This document shows positions 6,554 to 11,496 of a stretch of DNA of 11,496 nucleotides, piece by piece. This stretch comes from Kiritimatiellales bacterium (lineage in GTDB: Bacteria; Verrucomicrobiota; Kiritimatiellia; Kiritimatiellales; Pontiellaceae). Position numbers and translations under genes: made by a program. Numbering within the stretch: position 1 is the first letter of the stretch; each line of letters begins with the position of its first letter. A model generated the notes under the pieces. That model was not told the origin of the DNA. It searched no databases and worked only from the letters and a program-made list of their open reading frames with translations. Where the stretch lies: the NCBI GenBank assembly GCA_015486775.1, contig WFRA01000094.1, positions 1 to 11,496 of the forward strand. Direction: 5' to 3'.

Positions 6554-7554
6554 ACCATGCGGGTGCCGAGGGGGTCGCCGCGGACGGGCGATACGGTGTA
6601 GCCATGTTTGGCGCAGATTTCGGTGGGCGGGGTGTCGGCAAAGACCAGCACCACACCGGCGGAGTCGCCCGTCACGGTGCCCGCTCCGCAGACCTTGGCG
6701 GCGCCGCCCCACTGCTCGACCTCGGCAATAAAGTTTCGCACCCGTTCCGGCACCACGCCGATGGCGTTGAGCAGGCGGTTGTTTTCGCGCACCAGCCAGT
6801 GGAGCTTTTGCCGGTCGTTTGAACGGATGGCCTCTTCGAAGGCCAAGGTGACGGCTTCGAACTCGCTCCAGATTCCGCTGTTTCCAAAGTTGCGCTCCAC
6901 GGCCATGACGCATTCGCCGGTGGTGGATCGGGGCGCGCCGGTCTGCACCATAAACATTTTCATGCGGGGCAGCGACATGGGCTGCGCGATGCCATCGCAA
7001 AAGCAGGCGCAGCCGCCGTGGAGGGAGATGTAGGAGTCAACGCCGCTGGGCTTTCCGTGCTGGAGCTTCTCGGCTTCGAGACTGTATTCATAGTACCACT
7101 CGGGCTTGAAGTCGACGCGCAGGTAGTGGCCGAGCGCGCGGATTTCGCTCAGCACCGTGGCGGCGGACGACCCCATGCCGCACCCCACCGGAATGCTGGA
7201 GCGTAGCTTCATCACCACCCCCGAATCGAGCTTGCGATGCAACCCGTCGAGCGTGTGGATGAACGCGAAGCGGAAGAGGTCGGCGGGGGCGGAGAGCACA
7301 TAGCCGATGCCTACCTCGCCCCGGAGGAATTCGTGGTATTTCTTTTCGACCCGCCGCTTGAGGTCGCGCATGGCCATGATCGTGAGCGAGTTGCTTTCCG
7401 TTCCGCCGGGCAGGTCGAAGGCCACCTCGTTGCCGGACTGCGGGGTGAGCTCAAAGACGGCGCTGCGGTCGATCGCCATGGCAATGGCGGGCTTGCCATA
7501 GACCACGGCGTGCTCGCCACTGAGAATCAGTTTTCCGGGAGCAACGGCTTTCAT
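6550..7554 (-). CDS. mvk: Mevalonate kinase (GHMP kinase family)
   Basis: This 334-aa protein should phosphorylate mevalonate to 5-phosphomevalonate with ATP in the cytoplasm. The start is typical of the family (APGKLILSGEHAVVYGKPA, residues 5-23). The GHMP ATP-binding motif is IPVGCGMGSSAA (121-132). GKPSGVDS at 167-174 carries the probable catalytic Asp173. The C-terminal motif 3 is CGAGTVTGDSAG (289-300), a departure from the usual glycine-rich GAGGGG form. It is the last gene of the idi2-mvaS-mvk operon and starts 3 bp after the mvaS stop, with a GGTGG-like Shine-Dalgarno inside the end of mvaS. The TAG stop comes from the inverted repeat at 6440-6553, so the last residues may have been altered when the repeat arrived. 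Another GHMP kinase of the pathway is possible, but neighbours and motifs favour mevalonate kinase. Confidence 0.88.
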   Translation of the reverse strand: MKAVAPGKLILSGEHAVVYGKPAIAMAIDRSAVFELTPQSGNEVAFDLPGGTESNSLTIMAMRDLKRRVEKKYHEFLRGEVGIGYVLSAPADLFRFAFIHTLDGLHRKLDSGVVMKLRSSIPVGCGMGSSAATVLSEIRALGHYLRVDFKPEWYYEYSLEAEKLQHGKPSGVDSYISLHGGCACFCDGIAQPMSLPRMKMFMVQTGAPRSTTGECVMAVERNFGNSGIWSEFEAVTLAFEEAIRSNDRQKLHWLVRENNRLLNAIGVVPERVRNFIAEVEQWGGAAKVCGAGTVTGDSAGVVLVFADTPPTEICAKHGYTVSPVRGDPLGTRMV

Positions 7555-7557
7555 AGA

Positions 7558-8730
7558 TCAGTCCACCAACGATTCGTATTCGCGCTTGTGCTGGCTGATG
7601 CCGGAAAAGCGGAACGGCCCGGTCTTGTATTGCGGAAACACATATTCCCCCCCATCGCTCGGAACCCCGTAGTTGAAGATGTCTTCGTACTGTTGATACG
7701 TCAGCTCGGCGCGGTTCGCCAGCAAATTCCGGTGCTTATCCGCATAGAGGAAATCGCGGTAGCCGGGCCGAACCACGCCGCCGAAGAATTCGCCGACGCA
7801 TCCGGAACCGTAGCTGTAGAAGCCGATGCGCTTGCCGGAGAGATCCTCTTCCGACGTGTCGAGCAGAGAAACGAGGCCGACATACATGGAGCCCGCGTAG
7901 CAGTTGCCGGTGATCCGGCTGTAGCGGAGCGATTCGGCCAGGAGGGTTTCCAGTTCTTCCTTCCCCACCGGTGCCTTGAGTTTGCGCGTCAGCTTTTGGT
8001 GCGCCTTCTCGGCCATTTTGGTAAAGGGGATGTGGTAGCAGAAGCGATCAAAGTCGGCCAGTGAGCGACCGGACTCGCGGGCATACTGTTTCCAGGTTTC
8101 GAGCAGGGTGTGGATGTAGACCATGGTGGAATATTTGCCATCAACCAATGCCTCGGAGCGATAGTTTGGCCGCCAGAAATCCATCACGTCCTCGGTGTGG
8201 TAGCCGCTCTCCGGCTCGATGGCCACGAGGCGCGGATCGGAGGAAACCAGCAGGGCGACCGCGCCGCATCCCTGCGTGGCCTCGCCGGGGCTGCCCAATT
8301 CGTAGCGGGCGACATCCGAGGCAATCACTAGTGCTTTCTTGCCTGGGTTACGCGCCACGAAAGCGATGGCCAGTTGGAGGCCAGCCGTGGCGCTGTAGCA
8401 CGCCTGCTTGAGCTCCACCACACGGCAACGCGCCGGCATGTCGAGCAGACCATGCACATAGATGCCCGCCGCCTTCGACTGGTCGATCCCGCTTTCGGTG
8501 GCAAAAAGCAGCAGCTCCACATCGGCGAGCTCGCCATCCTGCGCCAGCGGATAGGCCGCGCTGGCGCCGAGCGTCACCACATCCTCGTCGGGTGGCGGAA
8601 TGCCCATCTTTTCTTGGCCGATGCCGAGATAGTATTTATCGGCATCGACCGAGCGCGCCCCGGCCAAGGTTTTTAGATCCACGAAATAGTTCGAGGTATA
8701 GAAACTGATGCGATCAATGCCAGTGTTCAT
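7558..8730 (-). CDS. mvaS: Hydroxymethylglutaryl-CoA synthase
   Basis: This 390-aa enzyme condenses acetyl-CoA with acetoacetyl-CoA to HMG-CoA, the first committed carbon-building step of the mevalonate pathway. The catalytic triad falls at the same positions as in Staphylococcus aureus MvaS as I recall them: Glu79 in ATESGID, Cys111 in ELKQACYSAT (the acyl-enzyme cysteine) and His233 in CYHIPFTKMAEKAH. GSGCVGEFF near the C-terminus is also typical, and length agrees with the bacterial family (about 390 aa). The start overlaps the 3' end of the upstream fni gene by 17 bp and GAGGGG lies upstream, pointing to translational coupling. It is the middle gene of a three-gene isoprenoid operon. Confidence 0.95.
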   Translation of the reverse strand: MNTGIDRISFYTSNYFVDLKTLAGARSVDADKYYLGIGQEKMGIPPPDEDVVTLGASAAYPLAQDGELADVELLLFATESGIDQSKAAGIYVHGLLDMPARCRVVELKQACYSATAGLQLAIAFVARNPGKKALVIASDVARYELGSPGEATQGCGAVALLVSSDPRLVAIEPESGYHTEDVMDFWRPNYRSEALVDGKYSTMVYIHTLLETWKQYARESGRSLADFDRFCYHIPFTKMAEKAHQKLTRKLKAPVGKEELETLLAESLRYSRITGNCYAGSMYVGLVSLLDTSEEDLSGKRIGFYSYGSGCVGEFFGGVVRPGYRDFLYADKHRNLLANRAELTYQQYEDIFNYGVPSDGGEYVFPQYKTGPFRFSGISQHKREYESLVD

Positions 8731-9742
8731 CTAGGATAAGCCCCTCGTTGTCTTCAAGGTCATGAGCAGATCCCGCGCCAAGCAGGAAAAGGGTGGTGGT
8801 GAACTCGCGCCGGAGGCGGCGAATCAGCGTGCGTACCGCCTCGGCCGATTCGCGGGCCGGTGCCAGGAAAGGCCGCGCCATGCCGCAGAGCGACGCACCG
8901 AGAACCAGGCTTTTGGCCATGTCGATTCCGTTGCGGATTCCGCCCGAGGCGATAAGGGTTGCCCGGTCGCGGTACGGCTGCAACAGGCGAAGCGCCTGCG
9001 GGGTTGGGATGCCCCAATCGGCAAAGAGTTCGCCGAGTTCCGGCTCGTTGCTCCGGAAGCTCTCCACCTGACTCCAAGAGGTTCCGCCACTTCCCGCCAC
9101 ATCGATGTATTCCACCCCCGCATCCAAAAGCAGTTCCGCGTCCGCCGGAGAGATTCCCGCACCGACCTCTTTCACCAGCACCGGTTTTTCCAGGGATTGG
9201 ACAACCTCCGCAATTGGGTTCCGAAGGTTGGAAAAATTGGTGTCACCCTCGGGCTGGACCGCTTCCTGGAGCGGATTCAAATGCAGATAGAGTCCGTCCG
9301 CATCGAGCACGTCGATGGCCGCCTGGCACTCGGAAACACCCAGGCCATGGTTAAACTGCACCGCACCGAGGTTGCCAAAGAGCAATGCGTTGGGCGCCAG
9401 CTCGCGCAAGGCGAAGCTTTTCCGGGCATTGGAATCCGAAAACATGATCCGCTGCGAGCCGACGGCCAGTGCCACCCCCTCCGCCTCGGCGGCCAGCGCC
9501 AGGTTGCGGTTGATCTCCCCGAGCTCCCGCCCCACCCCGCCGGTCATCGACGAAATCAGCAGCGGGAAAGAGAGTGTCTTTCCCATAAAAGAGACCGACG
9601 GATCGATTTGCGCCAGGTTCCGTTCCGGTAGGGCGCGGTGAACCAACTGGATGCGGTCGAAGTGGCGCCGGTTGCGGTCGATGCCTTCCCCCTCCGAAAC
9701 AATGTCGATGTGGTCGAGTTTCCGTCTATTGATGGGTTCCAT
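8714..9742 (-). CDS. fni: Isopentenyl-diphosphate delta-isomerase, type 2 (FMN-dependent)
   Basis: This 342-aa enzyme interconverts IPP and DMAPP using reduced FMN. Type 2 landmarks: the N-terminal RKLDHIDI; the FMN-binding strand LLISSMTGG (61-69); the run HLNPLQEAVQPEGD (154-167), whose Gln159 and Glu160 are the acid/base and Mg-binding region in this family; KEVGAGIS (191-198); VAGSGGTSW (215-223); and the phosphate-binding ASGGIRNGIDMAK (265-277). The fold is a TIM barrel, cytoplasmic, about 340 aa as expected. It heads the - strand operon and is divergent from the efflux operon. No clear Shine-Dalgarno is seen before the ATG. Two imperfect copies of the local palindrome lie within it. 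Confidence 0.95.
   Translation of the reverse strand: MEPINRRKLDHIDIVSEGEGIDRNRRHFDRIQLVHRALPERNLAQIDPSVSFMGKTLSFPLLISSMTGGVGRELGEINRNLALAAEAEGVALAVGSQRIMFSDSNARKSFALRELAPNALLFGNLGAVQFNHGLGVSECQAAIDVLDADGLYLHLNPLQEAVQPEGDTNFSNLRNPIAEVVQSLEKPVLVKEVGAGISPADAELLLDAGVEYIDVAGSGGTSWSQVESFRSNEPELGELFADWGIPTPQALRLLQPYRDRATLIASGGIRNGIDMAKSLVLGASLCGMARPFLAPARESAEAVRTLIRRLRREFTTTLFLLGAGSAHDLEDNEGLILDEHWH
9219..9233. repeat. TTCCAA-N3-TTGGAA family palindrome, copy 7 (one mismatch)
   Basis: TTCCGA-AGG-TTGGAA inside fni, read on the - strand as part of Ser-Asn-Leu-Arg. The spacer is not NCA on either strand. Confidence 0.45.
9420..9434 (+). repeat. TTCCAA-N3-TTGGAA family palindrome, copy 8 (degenerate)
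   Basis: TTCCGG-GCA-TTGGAA inside fni. The right half is perfect, the left half has two mismatches, and the spacer is NCA on the + strand. A decayed copy or a chance match. Confidence 0.35.
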
Positions 9743-9766
9743 GATGCGGCGGACTTTATGATGCTT

Positions 9767-9781
9767 TTCCGACCATTGGAA
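9767..9781 (+). repeat. TTCCAA-N3-TTGGAA family palindrome, copy 9 (one mismatch, intergenic)
   Basis: TTCCGA-CCA-TTGGAA, 24 bp upstream of the fni start in the region divergent from the efflux operon. The NCA spacer is on the + strand. Confidence 0.6.
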
Positions 9782-9785
9782 CCCC

Positions 9786-9801
9786 TAAATCAATGGATTT
9801 A
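9786..9801. promoter_or_regulatory. AT-rich inverted repeat between fni and the efflux operon
   Basis: TAAATC (9786-9791) and GATTTA (9796-9801) form a perfect 6-bp dyad with a 4-bp centre, 4 bp from palindrome copy 9 and between two divergent operons. It is a candidate operator or part of a promoter. No regulator gene is adjacent; RND operons are often controlled by TetR- or MarR-type repressors encoded nearby. Confidence 0.3.
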
Positions 9802-9815
9802 AACAGCATTCAACC

Positions 9816-9845
9816 TCGACAAAACCGCAGGAGTGAAACTATCCT
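9816..9845 (+). promoter_or_regulatory. Candidate sigma-70-like promoter for the efflux operon
   Basis: TCGACA (9816-9821) and TATCCT (9840-9845) match the -35 and -10 consensus at 5/6 and 4/6 with an 18-bp spacer, 33 bp before the adaptor start. This is plausible by position only; a match this loose can arise by chance. Confidence 0.25.
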
Positions 9846-9878
9846 CCCCCCTTGTTGTGAACATGGAGAACCCCAGTT

Positions 9879-11006
9879 ATGAAAAGAACGATTCCCGCCA
9901 GTATGACTCTTGCTCTCGCCTTGTCGTTTGGCTGCGCCAAGAAGAACGAGTTCAAAGCCCCGCCCCCCCCCGAGGTGACGGTGCAGAACCCCGAGCAAAA
10001 GGATGTGACGGTCTATCAAGGATTCCCCGGGCGGTTGGTAGCGCATGACAGCGTCGAGATCCGCGCCCGCGTGAAAGGCTTCCTGAAGACGATCGATTTT
10101 GTGGATGGCCAGCGCGTGAAAAAAGGCGACCTGCTCTTTACGCTCGAGCCCGAGGAATACGAGGCAGCCGTGAAGTCGGCCAAGGCGGGGCTAGCCCAGG
10201 CTCAGGCCGCGCGCAAATTAGCAGAAACTACCCTGAAGCGCATGAAAAAGGCCTACGAAACCAAGGCGGTGTCCGAACTGGATGTGCTTAGCGCCGAGGC
10301 CAAGATGCAGTCTGCCGAAGCTTCCGTAATGGAGGCGCAGGCCGCGCTGGACAATGCCAAGCGAAACCTCTCCTACACCGAAATAAAAGCCCCCATGAAC
10401 GGACGGCTTGCCCGCCGTAGCCTCAGCGTGGGCAATCTGGTGGGCGACGGCACCGCCACCCTGCTCACCACCTTGGTGGTAGAGGCACCGATCGATGTCT
10501 TCTTTAATGTGGATGAGCGGGCATTGCTTCCCTTTCTCCAAAAGGGAGTGAGGGAAACCAAGCCCGGAGAGGTCATCCCCCCGCTGAAGCTGGAGCTGGC
10601 TGACGGAAGCCTACACGACGAGGAGGGGTTGCTCGACTATATCGATCCGGAAATCGACCCCGACACGGGAACCCTGCGCGCCCGGGCCGTTTTTGCCAAC
10701 AAAGGCACCAAGCTGATGCCGGGACTCTACGGAAAGATCTTGATCCCGGAGAAAATCAAAGCCGCCATCCTTATTCCCGACCTCGCCATCCAGCGCGACA
10801 TGAGCGGTTCCTACGTCTTGGTGGTTACCCCGGAAAACAAGGTGGAGAGCCGCTATATCAAACGTGGTGCGCTGGTCAATACCAACCGGATTGTAACCGA
10901 GGGGCTCGCGGTGGATGACCGCGTGATCGTCGAGGGTCTCCAGCGGGCTCGCCCCGGCATCGAAGTTCGAGTCGCTGCAGCGAAACAAGAAAAAGAGAAC
11001 CACTAA
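9879..11006 (+). CDS. RND efflux periplasmic adaptor (AcrA/MexA-like membrane fusion protein)
   Basis: This 375-aa adaptor would link an inner-membrane RND pump to an outer-membrane channel. A short hydrophobic signal ends at SFGC with Cys19, a possible lipoprotein lipobox, though Phe at -2 and Ser at -3 are unusual; plain Sec cleavage is the alternative. After a Pro-rich linker (28-31) come the lipoyl half-motifs (about 55-95 and 166-195), an alanine-rich coiled-coil hairpin (about 96-165), the beta-barrel (200-290, with the family's GTLRARA at 264-270 and LMPGLYGKI), and a membrane-proximal end with IPDLAIQRD. GGAGAA lies 11 bp before the ATG. A run of nine C residues encodes the Pro linker. 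The last codons and the stop (AAC CAC TAA) lie in a repeat element that separates this gene from the pump. Confidence 0.93.
   Translation: MKRTIPASMTLALALSFGCAKKNEFKAPPPPEVTVQNPEQKDVTVYQGFPGRLVAHDSVEIRARVKGFLKTIDFVDGQRVKKGDLLFTLEPEEYEAAVKSAKAGLAQAQAARKLAETTLKRMKKAYETKAVSELDVLSAEAKMQSAEASVMEAQAALDNAKRNLSYTEIKAPMNGRLARRSLSVGNLVGDGTATLLTTLVVEAPIDVFFNVDERALLPFLQKGVRETKPGEVIPPLKLELADGSLHDEEGLLDYIDPEIDPDTGTLRARAVFANKGTKLMPGLYGKILIPEKIKAAILIPDLAIQRDMSGSYVLVVTPENKVESRYIKRGALVNTNRIVTEGLAVDDRVIVEGLQRARPGIEVRVAAAKQEKENH
9963..9971 (+). repeat. Homopolymeric C9 tract in the adaptor gene
   Basis: Nine C residues form three proline codons right after the signal region (residues 29-31). A gain or loss of one C would shift the frame at residue 30 of 375 and abolish the adaptor. 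Tracts like this can drive phase variation, but in a GC-rich gene it may simply be codon choice for a Pro linker. Confidence 0.6.
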
Positions 11007-11059
11007 TTTTCACTAATCCGCACTAATCCATTTGTAAAAATTAGTGTCGATTCGTGGTT
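10998..11059. repeat. CACTAAT repeat / imperfect inverted repeat between efflux genes
   Basis: CACTAAT occurs at 11001, 11011 and 11021, exactly 10 bp apart, with the inverse ATTAGTG at 11040. The ends also pair: AACCAC (10998-11003) with GTGGTT (11054-11059), and the inner parts partly. The left end supplies the last two codons and the TAA stop of the adaptor gene. It lies inside the efflux operon, ahead of the pump's ribosome-binding site, so a folded transcript could tune pump expression. I know similar TTAGTG-rich intergenic sequences from PVC-type genomes, from memory only. Confidence 0.6.
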
Positions 11060-11076
11060 AAAAAAGGAAGCAAGCC

Positions 11077-11496
11077 ATGTTCAGCCACTTCTTTATTAGA
11101 CGCCCCATCTTCGCCATGGTGATCGCGATCGTGATCATCCTGCTTGGCGGCTTCGCGATGCTCGGCCTACCCGTCGAACGCTATCCGGACATTGCGCCGC
11201 CATCGATCACCGTGAGCGCAGTCTATCCCGGTGCCGACGCCAGCACGGTGGCCGACACCGTCGCCGCCGTGATCGAAAAGGAGGTCAATGGCGTCGAGGG
11301 CATGATCTATATGAGTTCGGTGAGCGCCAACGACGGAACCATGCGGCTGACCGTCACCTTCGAGACGGGGACCGACCTCGACATGGCCAATGTTCTGGTG
11401 CAGAACCGCGTGGCCATCGCCATCCCGCAGTTGCCGCAAGAAGTGCAGCGCATGGGCATCACGACCAAGAAAAAATCGACCGACGCCAACCTCTAC
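11077..11496 (+). CDS. RND multidrug efflux transporter, AcrB-like (HAE1 family), N-terminal 140 residues; 3' end outside window
   Basis: The frame is open from the ATG at 11077 to the window edge. It starts MFSHFFIRRPIFAMVIAI, the classic RND opening, with the first transmembrane helix at about residues 10-30. Then come LPVERYPDIAPP, SAVYPGADASTVADTV, IEKEVNGVEG, MIYMSSVSANDG and TFETGTDLDMANVLVQNRV, which follow AcrB closely through the first porter subdomain. Full-length members are about 1,030-1,050 aa, so about 86% is missing. AGGAAG lies 8 bp before the ATG. With the adaptor upstream it would form a proton-driven tripartite exporter; the outer-membrane partner may follow. Substrate is not predictable from this part. 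Confidence 0.95.
   Translation, partial: MFSHFFIRRPIFAMVIAIVIILLGGFAMLGLPVERYPDIAPPSITVSAVYPGADASTVADTVAAVIEKEVNGVEGMIYMSSVSANDGTMRLTVTFETGTDLDMANVLVQNRVAIAIPQLPQEVQRMGITTKKKSTDANLY

Noticed and set aside
7237..8064. A 275-codon + strand frame across mvk and mvaS
   Set aside because: It spans the junction of two well-identified - strand genes and has no family resemblance; it is a GC-driven shadow.
8762..9631. A 289-codon + strand frame opposite fni
   Set aside because: Antisense to a confidently assigned enzyme, with no domain features and no ribosome-binding site.
30..9781. The palindrome family as a type I restriction site
   Set aside because: Type I sites are bipartite but asymmetric; this one is a symmetric dyad apart from the spacer preference. 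It does contain CCAN5TGG, a type II-like pattern, but no restriction or methylase gene is in the window.
10998..11059. CACTAAT repeats as a CRISPR-like array
   Set aside because: Units are 7 bp with 3-bp gaps, far too short for CRISPR repeats and spacers, and no cas gene is nearby.

Overview
This window looks like a chromosomal segment of a fairly GC-rich bacterium. It carries mevalonate-pathway isoprenoid genes, a type 2 isopentenyl-diphosphate isomerase, HrpB, an AcrAB-type RND efflux operon, and short palindromic repeats inside and between genes. The gene content and repeat style fit the PVC superphylum, possibly Kiritimatiellota or Lentisphaerota. That placement is inference: there is no rRNA or other phylogenetic marker here.

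Layout. (1) 2-286, + strand: the 3' end of a DUF58 protein. It closes with a Shine-Dalgarno and an overlapping ATG that lead into no gene. (2) 296-4826, - strand: two helicase genes in tandem. An AT-rich gene of 659 aa joins a probable PD-(D/E)XK nuclease-like domain to a DUF2075 (Schlafen group 3-like) SF1 helicase, and hrpB follows 16 bp downstream. The AT-rich gene differs in composition from everything around it and is the best accessory or defence candidate. (3) 4995-6397: divergent genes for a short YchJ/SEC-C zinc-binding protein (-) and a secreted endonuclease/exonuclease/phosphatase-family enzyme (+). (4) 6440-6553: a 114-bp imperfect inverted repeat between convergent genes; its right end supplies the stop codon of the next gene. 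(5) 6550-9742, - strand: a compact operon, idi-2 (fni) - mvaS - mevalonate kinase, with overlapping or 3-bp junctions. It covers HMG-CoA formation, mevalonate phosphorylation and IPP/DMAPP isomerisation; the reductase, phosphomevalonate kinase and diphosphomevalonate decarboxylase must lie elsewhere. (6) 9879-11496, + strand: an RND efflux operon with a periplasmic adaptor and the first 140 codons of the inner-membrane pump, separated by a repeat built from CACTAAT units on a 10-bp period.

Two non-coding signals stand out. The first is a 15-bp palindrome, TTCCAA-N3-TTGGAA, with four perfect and five near-perfect copies. It lies in coding DNA in all three codon phases and in both divergent intergenic regions, so protein conservation does not explain it. 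The spacer is usually NCA in one orientation, so the element has a direction. The second is that both larger inverted repeats (6440-6553 and 10998-11059) provide the stop codon of a neighbouring gene.

No tRNA, rRNA, CRISPR array, transposase or integrase was found. No stretch over 300 bp lacks a gene; the longest gaps are 168 bp (4827-4994) and 152 bp (6398-6549). I did not find a clearly new multi-gene system. The palindrome family and the nuclease-helicase gene are the leads most worth following.
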